The position numbers and the translations under genes are program-made. The notes under the pieces are model-generated. The model saw only the letters and a list, made by a program, of their open reading frames with translations, did not search any database and was not told the origin of the DNA. From UBA9160 sp035489755 (GTDB lineage Bacteria > Myxococcota_A > UBA9160), in assembly GCA_035489755.1 (NCBI GenBank), contig DATGZK010000086.1:1-64000 (forward strand): a DNA stretch of 64,000 nucleotides. The letters are read 5' to 3'. This document shows positions 7,529 through 16,917 of this stretch, piece after piece (position 1 is the first letter of the stretch; each line of letters begins with the position of its first letter).

Positions 7529-8383
7529 CTACCCGTGCTTCGCTCTCTTCTTCTGCGCATAGTCGGGGTCGATCAGGCGCTTCGGGTGGAGGCCGTTCAC
7601 GTATCCCATGAAGCTAGGCTCGGCGATGCTGTAGCCGAGCAGCTCCTGCACGCGGGGGGAAAGGCCGCCCGCCAGGTGAGGCGGCACCGCGAGCGCCATG
7701 TTTTCGAGCTGGCGCAGCCACGGCTGGCAGTACTGGGACGTGACGCCGAGACGGGTCGCACCGCCCCAACTCGCGCCGCCGCGGTGCAGGAGGGTGCCGG
7801 CAAACACGACGACCGAGCCCGCGGACATGCAGATCGACACGGCCTGGGCACTGTTCGGTGCGGGCGCATCGTCTCCCCAGAGGTGGCTCCGTGGGATCAC
7901 CTGCGTGGCGCCGGTCTCCGCCGTGAATTCGTCGAGCGCCCAGATCGCGGAGACGCCGTGCATTGGACGTGGGCGCGGCGCGCGGCAACCACCGTCGTCG
8001 AAGTGCCAGCCCTGCGGCGTCTCGCCCGGATGAACGTGGATCGCAAGGAACGCCGAGAGCAGGTAGTGCGGTGCGAGGAGCCGGTCCACGATCGCAAGCA
8101 GGCGTGGATGCTCGACCAGCAGGGCGAGCGCCGGTTCTTTCGCGAGGAGCGCGTAGACGCGCTCCGTGTGGAAGCCTTCGAAGTCGTTGCGACCCATCAG
8201 CTTCCCCTGCAAATAGGGCGCGAGGGCGGAGCGCATCGCGACCACCTCTGCGGGCGAGAGCAGGTCGCGAAGCACCACGAAGCCCTCCCCGCGGATGGTA
8301 CTCGCGTGCGCGTCGGCCTCGGGATCGGGTGCGAGTTCCCGAGACGGCGCCACAGGCGCATACACGGGATCGAGATCCGGCAT
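7529..8383 (-). CDS. Phytanoyl-CoA dioxygenase (PhyH) family protein, copy 1
   Basis: A 284-residue Fe(II)/2-oxoglutarate-dependent dioxygenase of the PhyH family. The double-stranded beta-helix is marked by GEGFVVLRDLLSPAEV (residues 32-47), the facial triad H127-x-D129 in QGWHFDDG, and the distal H200 in GTLLHRGG, with R211 about eleven residues later to bind 2-oxoglutarate. PhyH proteins hydroxylate lipids, natural products or small metabolites; the substrate is not predictable. It sits beside a second, clearly different PhyH gene on the same strand, 220 bases apart. ATG 8383 gives the normal family length. Confidence 0.85.
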   Translation of the reverse strand: MPDLDPVYAPVAPSRELAPDPEADAHASTIRGEGFVVLRDLLSPAEVVAMRSALAPYLQGKLMGRNDFEGFHTERVYALLAKEPALALLVEHPRLLAIVDRLLAPHYLLSAFLAIHVHPGETPQGWHFDDGGCRAPRPRPMHGVSAIWALDEFTAETGATQVIPRSHLWGDDAPAPNSAQAVSICMSAGSVVVFAGTLLHRGGASWGGATRLGVTSQYCQPWLRQLENMALAVPPHLAGGLSPRVQELLGYSIAEPSFMGYVNGLHPKRLIDPDYAQKKRAKHG

Positions 8384-8603
8384 GCGCGAACTCTATCTCA
8401 GTGGCCATTGCCGGCCAGAAGAAGATTGACGGGAAGGATCGATTCTTGACGAGGGTGCTCATCGCCTCCGAGCATCCGTCTGCGAGGCAACCCAGCGGTC
8501 ATCATGCGGTCAATTGTTAGGCTGAGATGCGCAACGCGCTTGTACAGCCAAACAGTTGGGGCTCCAGGCGCGTGAAGCGACGGGTAGTCGAGCGGGTTTG
8601 GTC

Positions 8604-9410
8604 TCAGCTTTTGTCGGGCTCGGGAGAGTGCCGCAAGGCGAGGAAAGCGCGGTGGTAAACGCGACAGGCCCGCATCAGCCGCGGCTCGCTCAGGGCGTTG
8701 GGTGAGCCCGCGTGGACCATCCAGGGGTGGCAGAGGACGGCGTCGCCAGCTTGCCCGGTCAACTCGACGACCCGGACCGCGATCCCGTCGACGTCTGTGT
8801 CCCTACCCATGAAGCGCTCGATCCGATCATCGCGTGAATCACGGGTTAGGTTCCGGAACCACTCGTGGTGGGCATCGAACTGCTGACGGAGAACCTTCTG
8901 TTTCTTTGTGGTGAGTCCGTCAACGCTGGAAACGAACCGGGCGATCACTCGATGTGATGCCTTGACGACGAGTGTGCCACCGCCGCGCGGGGCGACGTCG
9001 GAGACCAACAGGAACAGGTTCGCGCCCCACACCGCATCGGGCGGGAACCAGTACGGGTAGTCAAGATGCCAGACCCGTGTCGGTACCGTCCAGTCCTTGG
9101 TGCTCGGGAACGTGACCAGCGCTTGGCCCCAGTGCTTGGGCGCGGCCCATGCACCCTCTCCGAACACGTCATCGAGTATCCCGCGGACCACAGGGCTGTC
9201 CGCGGGGAGTGGATCCGTAGTGCGGATCGCCTTGAGATTCGTCGCCCTTTCGGGGCTCCAAGTGCTCCGGTCATTGGGGTCTGCACCGTTGTGCGCCAGG
9301 CGGTGCCAGACGCGGCGCTGCATGGCGTCCACCACATCGGGGGCGAGGGCGCCGGGGATGTGGAGGTAACCGTCCTCGGCGAACCCGCGGCGCTGTTCAG
9401 TGGGGAGCAC
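8604..9410 (-). CDS. Phytanoyl-CoA dioxygenase (PhyH) family protein, copy 2
   Basis: A 268-residue PhyH-family oxygenase starting at GTG 9410. The N-terminus RRGFAEDGYLHIPGAL is characteristic. The iron ligands are H115 and D117 in RVWHLDYP plus H233 in CHPWMVHAGSPN, with a following Arg for 2-oxoglutarate. It shares the fold but little sequence with the neighbouring PhyH protein, so it was probably acquired or diverged separately rather than by recent duplication. Both lie on the minus strand in the accessory zone with no partner enzyme that fixes a substrate. The start is slightly uncertain because no strong ribosome binding site precedes it. Confidence 0.8.
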   Translation of the reverse strand: MLPTEQRRGFAEDGYLHIPGALAPDVVDAMQRRVWHRLAHNGADPNDRSTWSPERATNLKAIRTTDPLPADSPVVRGILDDVFGEGAWAAPKHWGQALVTFPSTKDWTVPTRVWHLDYPYWFPPDAVWGANLFLLVSDVAPRGGGTLVVKASHRVIARFVSSVDGLTTKKQKVLRQQFDAHHEWFRNLTRDSRDDRIERFMGRDTDVDGIAVRVVELTGQAGDAVLCHPWMVHAGSPNALSEPRLMRACRVYHRAFLALRHSPEPDKS

Positions 9411-9527
9411 GCCAACAGTTTGCAGCGTGACCAGTTCTGGATCGAGGGAATCCCGCTATGGACTGCCCTCGAGCCGGCTCTCCCCGCGGGATTACCGTAG
9501 CGCCCGATAGCGGGAGGGGCTGCCCGC

Positions 9528-9640
9528 GACCGACCTCTTCTTGGTGACAAGCTGGCGACAAGTTTCGAGGAGCTCCGGCCTTAGGGATTTCGACCACTTG
9601 ATCTTGTCCCGTCTGGGTTCGAACTCCATTGGGGACGCCA
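9528..9640 (+). other. Possible recombinase C-terminal tail followed by a degenerate tRNA-like 3' end
   Basis: A forward frame ending at TAG 9582-9584 reads RPLLGDKLATSFEELRP, which resembles the last residues of some tyrosine integrases. It is followed by 9612-9640, where GGGTTCGAACTCC sits in a poor T-arm-like hairpin and is followed by GGGGACG and CCA at 9638-9640. Several stem pairs fail, so no functional tRNA can form. The arrangement echoes the better-supported remnant at 2098-2125. The rest of 9411-10200 holds no gene I can support. Confidence 0.25.
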
Positions 9641-10200
9641 GCTAAGTCCGCTGATGCCTCATTGTCGGTTGTTGAGGCGAGCAACAGATGACGCGGAGCT
9701 GCGCACCGGTGACGACTGTTCAGACGGAGTACAGTCGAAGTGCCAAGTCGAGTAGCGGTGGGCTGTCTCCGCGTCCCCTGGAGTAGTGATTCAAGCAGCT
9801 GATGTATTCCTGCTTCACAACTTCGAATTGGATGGCCCTGAGGCCAAGCCCCAATAAAACCCAGTTCAGTAAGAGCCTCGCACAGCCCGTTGACCTACAC
9901 GGACGCGGTGGCTTTCACAGGTGCGTGAGGTGCCGTCTGGGTGGGTTCCGTCGTGGGCGACCGGCTGAGCACGTCAGTACTGAGCGCTTAGCACTGGGTC
10001 TGCACCGGTCCGCAGGGAATTTCCGGGAAACGACGGGAAAGAGTGGGAAGATCAGGCTAGGCGCGCGCAGGCGACAACTTTCACGATCAGCGGAGGAGGT
10101 ATCCTCTTACGGTTGAGCGCGGAGAACGCCCGGCGTGCAGGCGGCTCCGTGGAAGGGCTGCGGTCGGGGTGCCACGACAACGCGCATGAGGGAAACTGCG

Positions 10201-10743
10201 ATGACCAAGCTTTATGTCACCAACATCAACGATCTCCCGAAAGTGGCAGGACGAATCCAACCCAGCGCCCTGATCTCATTGGTGCCGATGGAGGAGCAGC
10301 CACGCACGCCTTCCGGGGTCGATCCCGACCGTCACCTCCGCCTCCTGATTCACGATATCACGGAGTCGGATGACGCCGGCATTCTGCCCCAGTCGGAACA
10401 CATTCAGACGCTGATAGACTTCATCCGCGGCTGGCAGCCGAAGGATGGTCCGCTTCTGCTTCATTGCATCGCGGGTGTGAGCCGTTCGCCAGCCGCAGCG
10501 CTCATCACGCTGGTGACTCTGGCACCAGGCCACGAACATGAGGCGGCTCGGGTTCTGCGCTGCGCCGGGCCCCATTTCATGCCGAATCGCCGGATGATTC
10601 AGCTGGCGGACGACATCCTTGGAAGCGGTGGCCGTCTGCTCGCGGCCTATGCAGCCATGGGACCGGCGGACCTCACTGGCGAACCTCCCGCCGAGGTCGA
10701 GATCCCCCTTCTGGATCCTGCAACGATTTCCCGCTCTCCCTGA
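10201..10743 (+). CDS. Dual-specificity / tyrosine-type phosphatase domain protein
   Basis: A 180-residue soluble protein with the cysteine-phosphatase P-loop HCIAGVSRSPAAA near residues 95-107 (HC-x5-R) and an upstream aspartate-rich LLIHDITESDD segment that can supply the general acid. This is the layout of DSP-like protein phosphatases common in proteobacteria. They remove phosphate from Tyr or Ser/Thr, or from other phospho-substrates. ATG 10201 has GAGGG upstream; the 22 codons before it look non-coding. It is isolated, with gene relics on both sides. Confidence 0.8.
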   Translation: MTKLYVTNINDLPKVAGRIQPSALISLVPMEEQPRTPSGVDPDRHLRLLIHDITESDDAGILPQSEHIQTLIDFIRGWQPKDGPLLLHCIAGVSRSPAAALITLVTLAPGHEHEAARVLRCAGPHFMPNRRMIQLADDILGSGGRLLAAYAAMGPADLTGEPPAEVEIPLLDPATISRSP

Positions 10744-10977
10744 CGTGGCCATCTCGTGGGAGTAGCGCGCTTCACAAAATCGCGAGCAGCCGAAACGGGT
10801 GCACGTGGGAAGGTGAACACGAGGCGCGGCAGAAACGGGGGCAGCCAAGACGGTGTGTCCTGGAATATGAACCACAAAGGCCGCGAGGGCCTCCCTGTGC
10901 AGCAAACCACCGGCGGCACTGGCAAGCGCCCTGCTGGGGCCGGGATCGGACAGGGAATGGGCATTGGATCAGTCCGA

Positions 10978-11220
10978 TCACAGCGAAAGTCGCGCATTCG
11001 CCAACGCCCTTTGGCTCCCCCGGATCACCAGATGGGCGGGTACGTCTTCTGGGAGGCGACGCGCCGACGCACGGATTAGGCCAAACTCGAGGCGCGGCCG
11101 GTCGTCGGTGTCCAGGCTCGCTGCCTGAACCGGCAACCGCCGCCGACTATCAACCGCGGCTGGATTTTCTCGAAGCTCTTCGGGCTCGTTGGTGCTGACG
11201 ATCGGCAGGAAACGCTGGCG
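10978..11220 (-). pseudogene. C-terminal fragment resembling a spermidine synthase-like protein
   Basis: The minus strand reads RQRFLPIVSTNEPEELRENP, then LDTDDRPRLEFGLIRAS, ending at TGA 10980-10978. The (N/D)TDDRPxLEF sequence close to the C-terminus is characteristic of spermidine synthase-like and MFS-fused spermidine synthase proteins. No start codon or upstream domain is present; the sequence fades out before 11220. It is therefore a relic of the gene's end. The remaining parts of 10744-11319 hold nothing I can identify. Confidence 0.45.
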
Positions 11221-11319
11221 AGGCGCGATACATTCGTTCGGTTATTTTTGGGGCTCCATGTCCGCGCGGCGAAATCCGGCTGCAGGGTTCGACCTTCTTT
11301 CGACACCGAAGAACCGGTT

Positions 11320-12390
11320 CTAGCCGACCTCGTGCCTACGCACGGACCAGACGAAGCCGTCATACCAAAAGTGCATCATGGAGATTACGATGGTCAGCGA
11401 CGCCCAGTATACGCCCTTGTTGATTGCTGTGCGGTAGCCGATCCCCATCACCGCCACGACCGCGATGAATCCAAGAAGCGCCATCTGCCGGCCGAAGCTG
11501 AGCCGAGCGAGGCCGAAAACGCCAACGATGTTCTTCTTCTCGATCCACCACACGATGGCGAAGTACTGGAGAGCATGGAAAAAGTTCGCCACGAAAAAGG
11601 CTTGCACCGGAGGCAGCCGGCTCCAAGCCCAGATCGAGGCTACGGCCGTGGAGACGAGCAGGGAGATCTTCTGAGGGGAGACGCGGTAGCCCTGTCTGCT
11701 GATCTGCCAGTAGGAGTAGAGATAGAATGCGAGATAGACGAGACCCGCGATGACCACCGTCTCGGTGATCACGGGCTGCGCGTCTCGAATCTTCGTGACG
11801 ACTCCGCTCAGATCGACGCCAACCAATCTGAATTCGCCCAACGTCGTCAGGTGGGGCATCAAGTTGATTCCGCCCAGCACAGGTCCGATGTAGATAAAAT
11901 GGTTGAGCCAGAAGTCCAGGGCACGGCCTTGCTCCGGCGAGTTGCCCTGCTTCGAGTCGTAGATCCGGCAGAAACCGAAATTCTGGGCGCTGGTGTGATA
12001 GACATCCCAGAAGACGATGAGCACGAAGCCAATCGCGAAGATCCACTGCGAACTCACTAGGCCCGCATACACCAGGAGGGGAACCGCGATGAAGCGCCCG
12101 CGGTGCTGCGCGAAGATGGTCGTGTTCAGGTGGCTTCGAAAAACGACGGCGCAAAGGTGCGCATAGGTCCACACGCTCGAGCAGTAGGCAAGCCGGGGAT
12201 CGATGAAGATGGCCTGCCCGCGCCCCACGGGTCTCGTCACGAGGAAGGCGAGTCCGAGGCCAAGCAGCGGGGCGAAGATGAAGAACACTGCGTCGTAAGC
12301 GGGATTGGCGATGAAACCGCTCTTCCATCGCTCGACCACGCTGGCGGCGACGGTCTCTGTCGACCGGAATCCCCGGGCTCCCGCGCTCAT
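11320..12390 (-). CDS. Histidine-rich multi-pass membrane protein, uncharacterised
   Basis: This 356-residue protein has about nine hydrophobic segments and a striking set of histidines in or next to them: YAHLCAVVFRSH, FWDVYHTSAQNFGF, LNHFIYIGP, NFFHALQYFAIVWW and MMHFWYDGFVW. Paired HxxH-like and D-x-YH motifs in membrane helices recall membrane metalloenzymes (for example Brp/Blh-type carotenoid dioxygenases), but the family cannot be assigned from the sequence alone. The start at ATG 12390 leaves a 25-residue polar N-terminus. It stands alone. A metal-dependent lipid or terpenoid oxygenase is a guess. Confidence 0.65.
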   Translation of the reverse strand: MSAGARGFRSTETVAASVVERWKSGFIANPAYDAVFFIFAPLLGLGLAFLVTRPVGRGQAIFIDPRLAYCSSVWTYAHLCAVVFRSHLNTTIFAQHRGRFIAVPLLVYAGLVSSQWIFAIGFVLIVFWDVYHTSAQNFGFCRIYDSKQGNSPEQGRALDFWLNHFIYIGPVLGGINLMPHLTTLGEFRLVGVDLSGVVTKIRDAQPVITETVVIAGLVYLAFYLYSYWQISRQGYRVSPQKISLLVSTAVASIWAWSRLPPVQAFFVANFFHALQYFAIVWWIEKKNIVGVFGLARLSFGRQMALLGFIAVVAVMGIGYRTAINKGVYWASLTIVISMMHFWYDGFVWSVRRHEVG

Positions 12391-12703
12391 TCTAAGAGTG
12401 TCTCCAACCGAGACAGGCGTTTGGCTTTTCTAGCACACTCTTGACCCTCGGAGGGGCGAAATCGAGTCCCTCCTCGGTGGCGGGCATATTTCGCGCGGGA
12501 ACCCTTTCTCGGTCAGCGGAAAGGGACATCGCGCTTGTCTGCTGCGTGACCCCTGTGGGCTGCAAGGCCGCTTCGACCGCAACGCCCTTTTTGCCGCTCG
12601 ATCGACGGCGTGGAGCGCCGTCGGCCAGGCGCCCGTGGGCGTATGGTTGTCACACGGGCGGGCGGTTAGCCGCCGTCCATTGGGTTCCAGGAAGCGAGGA
12701 AAG

Positions 12704-13066
12704 GTGCTTCGCAGTTCGGTCCTCACGATCCATCTTCTGAGTGTCATTGTGTGGTTCTGTGCTGGGCTTTACGAGCTCTTCGTAACCCACGAACCTGCAA
12801 TCGAGCCCGCTTGGTTGGGGCTAACTCCGGGTGCTCTGGTTAGGCACGAAGCAAGCGCTCATGGAACTCGTCCTGACGATCATGGCGGTTTTGGCACCGA
12901 CCTTCCTTCGTCTCGGGAGGCTTGCTTCCTCGCTGCCGGAAGGCACACCAGAACTCCCCGAAGAGGTCCGGGTGCTTCTCCGACGCTCAGAGCCATCCTG
13001 ACAATGCGCGCGGCCGGTATGGTGGCTCTCGTACTGGCTGTGTTCCGTCATCTGCCTCGATTGTGA
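12704..13066 (+). pseudogene. DUF2269-like membrane protein, frameshifted and internally deleted
   Basis: Frame one gives SSVLTIHLLSVIVWFCAGLY, a first membrane helix. A second frame, from about 12834, gives LWLGTKQALMELVLTIMAV and ends ...RRSEPS at TGA 12999-13001. Back in the first frame the last helix MRAAGMVALVLAVFRHLP ends at TGA 13064-13066. Joined, this follows a DUF2269-type protein with the middle part missing. Two frame changes and a deletion make it non-functional. A GTG at 12704 with GAGG upstream is the likely old start. The stretch 12391-12703 contains nothing recognisable. Confidence 0.65.
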
Positions 13067-13257
13067 ACGAGTGCTTACCGAAGCCCTAGGTGCTCTTTTC
13101 GCGGCAACCCCGGTGAGAGATCAAAACTCGGACGACTAAGCCCCCTCGATCTTCCCGAATCGGATGGGCAAATGCAGCCTGCCGCTGTATGCGCGCAGTG
13201 AAACGCGCTGTCGTGTAAGCTCGTGTTGTTCCTCGAGTTCCCCTTCCGCTTCTACGC

Positions 13258-13287
13258 GCAGGTTCGAGTCGCTGTCCCGGGGTGCCA
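13258..13287 (+). other. Second, mutated tRNA 3'-end remnant
   Basis: The segment reads GCAGG, TTCGAGT, CGCTGT, then CCCGGGG, TG and CCA at 13285-13287. Allowing two single-base insertions it matches the remnant at 2098-2125 closely, including bases on both flanks (CGCAGGTTCGA and GCCAC.GAAC). The T stem no longer pairs perfectly and no 5' half is present, so it is a decayed tRNA 3' end. With the first copy it brackets about 11 kb of gene-poor accessory DNA, as the two ends of an integrated element would. Confidence 0.5.
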
Positions 13288-13358
13288 CAGAACCCTAGCG
13301 ATGCGCAGCGTGTTTTCTGTCCCGTCTGCATGATGCCGGATGTGCTCTTCGGCTTTGC

Positions 13359-13525
13359 TTAGCGGACGAGAAACCGCACGGTCTCGAGCGCTCGTCCTTC
13401 GGTCGAGAAGCGCCAGCTCGTGGCGCCCACGCCGGGGCGCCCACAGAAGGGGACGAGCCGCTGAGCCGAGCCGCTGACCGTCGAGAAGGAGAGCGCGAGG
13501 CCCCTTCCACGGAGCAGTCGATTTT
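13359..13525 (-). pseudogene. Possible C-terminal gene relic, unknown family
   Basis: The minus strand reads GLALSFSTVSGSAQRLVPFC and ends TSWRFSTEGRALETVRFLVR before TAA 13361-13359. The alternation of hydrophobic and polar residues looks like a real beta-rich C-terminus rather than GC-driven noise, but no start, upstream domain or family can be identified. The rest of 13067-13707 shows nothing further. Confidence 0.2.
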
Positions 13526-13707
13526 AAAGGGGTCCGCGGCACTGCAGGGCCCCATGTGCTCCGCCGGGTCGGTCGTTGCTCTCAACTCCGAGCTCCGGGC
13601 GACCCACCCAGGCCGAGGCTTGCGGCAGGCCACTCCAGTCGCGCCATCTGCCCGTCGTGGTCACTCGGCAAGGCGCGCCGCCAGCGAAGCATCCGTGGCC
13701 ACGGCCG

Positions 13708-14661
13708 TTGAATTTTATCTCGCACTGTGGTCTCTATCGCCGGGTGCTAAAGCGCGCCGCGATTCTGAGCCTCTTCCCTCCACGCCAAGCTGTGCCACCG
13801 AAGCCTCGGGTTCTGGCTCGCGTGAAGACCGATTACGGGGCTCGGGAAGTAATCGCCTATGCAGTTGCGCCGGGCGAGCGCGTCCGCGCGTTCCTCTTGC
13901 TGCCAGGCGGCCGCAGGCGGCGCCGTGCGGGGATTCTCGCTTCGCATCAGCACGCCGGAAAATATGAAGTCGGAAAATCAGAGCCGGCGGGCCTCGCGGG
14001 CGAGAACATGTACCACTATGGGGTTGAACTTTGCCGACGGGGCTACGTCGTTCTTTGCCCAGATCATCTCGGCTTTGAAGAGCGCTACGCGCGGACGACG
14101 CTCACGCGGAGGGATGCAGCCTCCGAGGGCCGCGAGCAGGAATCTCTCCTCTTCGCAGACTGTCTCCTGCACGGCTCGAGCCTGACCGCCAAGTACCTCT
14201 TCGACATGCTCCAAGCGTTGGATGTGCTCGGAAGCGACGACCGCGTGGATCCCGGGCGCTTGGGAGTGGTCGGCCATTCGCTCGGCGGCCAAACCGCACT
14301 GTGGCACGCTTTCTACGATGAACGGGTGCGGGTAGCCTTCGCATCCTGTGGCTTCAGCACGCTCGCTGCCGTGCAGAAGCGCCGGATCCCTCACAATTTC
14401 GCGTCGTACCTTCCCCATCTTCTGGAGGTAGGTGACATCGATGATGTCGTGGCTTCGATTTCGCCCCGTGCATTCGGGATGAGCCATGGTATGAGAGATC
14501 CCCTCTTCCCAATGGAGGGGGTTCGTCGTATCCAGTCACGGGCACGAAGAGTCTTCGCCGGCCGCGACTTTCTGAGCATCGTATTTCGCGGATCTCATAG
14601 CTTCCCGGATGATGTGAAGCGCCGTGCCTATGCTTTCTTGAATCGACACCTGGGTACATGA
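13708..14661 (+). CDS. Alpha/beta hydrolase (dienelactone hydrolase / acetyl-xylan-esterase-like)
   Basis: A cytoplasmic alpha/beta hydrolase of about 317 residues. The nucleophile elbow GHSLGG has Ser near residue 191, an aspartate in MRDPLFP near 264 is a candidate acid, and the catalytic His lies in FRGSHSFPDDV near 297. LASHQHAGKY (oxyanion-hole region) and YVVLCPDHLGFEER are typical of large-substrate esterases and peptidase-like hydrolases. The start is uncertain: TTG 13708 begins where the sequence becomes protein-like, while an ATG at 13576 would add 44 low-complexity residues. The N-terminus may have been lost at the old island boundary. Confidence 0.75.
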   Translation: MNFISHCGLYRRVLKRAAILSLFPPRQAVPPKPRVLARVKTDYGAREVIAYAVAPGERVRAFLLLPGGRRRRRAGILASHQHAGKYEVGKSEPAGLAGENMYHYGVELCRRGYVVLCPDHLGFEERYARTTLTRRDAASEGREQESLLFADCLLHGSSLTAKYLFDMLQALDVLGSDDRVDPGRLGVVGHSLGGQTALWHAFYDERVRVAFASCGFSTLAAVQKRRIPHNFASYLPHLLEVGDIDDVVASISPRAFGMSHGMRDPLFPMEGVRRIQSRARRVFAGRDFLSIVFRGSHSFPDDVKRRAYAFLNRHLGT

Positions 14662-14910
14662 GGGCTGCTGGTATTTTCTGCGCGGATCGTAGTGTACGAA
14701 TCTCCATTGCAGGGCGCCTGCTAGCCTACCAGTGAAATCAACTTCCCAGCCTCGTTCTCGCGGAGCCTCGCTTCGGCTCGGCGCAGTGGATGATCTGCTG
14801 CGCACGAACGACCGCGGAGGCGAGCGATTGGAGGGCGCATCCCTCCGCCGGCCCGGGTAGGAAGGACAAGGGGTTCCGCCGGCTCGGCTCGGTGCTTCCG
14901 AAGGCTCGTC

Positions 14911-16498
14911 CTAGCGGGCGGCGATCATGGCGAGCGTTGCTTCAATCTGCGCTCGGGAACGCTCGAGCGTGTCGTGTTGGAACGCGAGGGTGGGCAGATA
15001 GCCAAGCGCGGCTGTGTAGTCCGTGGTGGCGCGTTTTCCACACGCCGAACTCATGCACACCGGTCCGGCCTTCCGGCTCGGCCTCGCACAGATGCTCGAA
15101 GCGAGGACGTAGCGTGCCGTCCACCCGGGATCGCGGCCCCAATAGGCGCACTGAAAGAGAGGGAAGAGCGGTAGCAGCGCATCATAGTCGTGCTCGGCCG
15201 CGAGTAGCACGCCCGGGATGCGCTCGCGCAGGCGCTGTACGAGGGCGCGGACCCCGTCGTAGACGGGGCAATCCGGATCATTGATCCAAACATGGACCGT
15301 GTCGAGAAAGACTCCGTCGAAGCCGAAGCCTGCCGCCAGTGCCTCAATTTGCTCGCACAGCGTTTCGCGCCAGCCCGGATGTCCGGGGTTGAGCCATGCC
15401 TGCCAGCCCGTATCGTGAGCGCGCGAGTAGTCCCAATCGGGCTGATTCCCATGGAAGCGGTTCCCCGTGGCGCTCTTCATGTAGGTGCCGGGTCGAGGTC
15501 TCGAAAGCGGTGAAGCCAGTGATTCACACAATTGCCGCCGAACATCGGCATCACATGCGCTTGGCGTTCGCGTGCGAACTCGCAGAGCTTTGCGAAGCCG
15601 CGTTCTCCGCCGAGCCGAGGGTCCGGTCGGTAGTCTCCGTACTGCCAGTAGTAGCGGCCCTCCCAGCCCGGGAGATACGCCAGCACGTGTCGTCCGGGGA
15701 GTCGATCCGTCACGAGGTGCAATACGTCTTGCATCGCTGAGTAGTCGAGGAAGACCCGACCCGTCCAGTGCATTCCGTGGAGCGTAAGGACGAGCTTCAG
15801 CTCGTGCGCCCAAGCGGGGACGTTGCGACGCGCCGCCCAAGGAACGAGATTGTACGCGTCGCTCGCGAAAGCCTCATGCTGAGCCAGCAAGCTCTCGCGT
15901 GCGATGCCTCGCATGAGCACACAAGGAGGCGCTTCGAATTCATGGGAACGGTGCGTGGCCTCCTCCTCGCAGATCACCTCCAGAACACCCTGGCCGGCCC
16001 GCTCGCCCCCGCGCTCGACGGCGGCCGCGAAGCGCTTCTCCCGCACCCGCGTGTCTTCAGCCCGAACGCCGAACGTCTCATCCCCCGCCCGCAAACAGAT
16101 GAGCGGAGCGCCAAGGCGGTTCGGGTACGCGAGGCTCTCCCCCCAAGGCCCGATCGGGCGCACGCCCGACTCGTCGACCCATGCGAGGGGCGCGGGAAGA
16201 CCGCGCACCAAGAGCTTTGTGCAGCGAATCGCCTCTGGAGCTTTCGCGCGCACGTGAACGCGAATTCGCCCGGACCCTCTGGCCGGACGCGGAGCAAGAT
16301 CGCCCCGGTCGCGTTTTCGCACCGGCCGGCCCAGTTCAGCCCCGCGCTCCGCACGACGAAGGCCTGACCCTCGAAGCGCGCACTCGTCTGCGCCGGATCG
16401 AGACCATAGATGTTTTCAAAAGTCACCACCTGCACGGACAGTGCGATCCCGTATGCATCGAAGACGGGATCCCGCATGTCAAAGCTCGAGAAATGCAT
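14911..16498 (-). pseudogene. Glycoside-hydrolase-like protein (DUF6259-type), broken by several frame changes
   Basis: The coding sense moves through all three minus frames: MHFSSFDMRDPVFDAYGIAL from ATG 16498; a second frame from about 16255 with HGMHWTGRVFLDYS and YYWQYGDYRPDP; a third from about 15490 with GFGFDGVFLDTVHVWINDP and AAEHDYDALLPLF; and a short detour near 15090-15030 (RFEHLCEAEPEGRTGVHEFG) before the end at 14911. The product would be a TIM-barrel glycosidase-like protein of about 525 residues similar to DUF6259 proteins. Four frame changes mean a pseudogene, unless the local consensus is poor. The frames are otherwise free of stops, so inactivation would be recent. Confidence 0.65.
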
Positions 16499-16917
16499 GG
16501 AATGCAGCCTAGCATGCGACCCGCATACGCCTTTTGATGTGTGGCGGGGCGTGAGGCGCAAGGGCTCCGTCCATGCGAGTCGGAGTCCCCTAAACGGGGA
16601 CGAGGTTGCCTGGGCCCCTCGGCGCTTCCGCATTGGCAAGGTTTCTTACGGATGACACTTTTCCAACCAAGACGTCGGGTGGAAGAGGGAGCGGGCGGAG
16701 GTTTCCTGAGAACGCGGCTTCAGCTCTTCCTCCTAGGGATGGGGGGACTCGGGCGTATCAGGGGCTGGGTCGCCTCCGCGCGGCCGAGGGGGGCTGTGGC
16801 CGATTGCATCGCCCGGGAGGATCAGCTGCCCAGCTTTCTCTCCCTTCGGGGCGCGGGCAGCATGGAGGCGCACCTCCGGCTCGTTCCCCGGGTGCCATGC
16901 GCGCCCCCGACCAGGAC

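Noticed and set aside
6271..9410. A natural-product gene cluster built around GT1 and the PhyH pair
   Set aside because: No polyketide, peptide, terpene or other core enzyme is present, and the genes are on both strands.
9612..9640. A functional tRNA gene ending at 9640
   Set aside because: The T stem has several mismatches and no D arm, anticodon arm or 5' acceptor strand is found upstream.
1..14000. An anti-phage defence island at the tRNA site
   Set aside because: The location is suggestive, but no nuclease, restriction, toxin-antitoxin, CBASS or CRISPR component could be identified among the genes.
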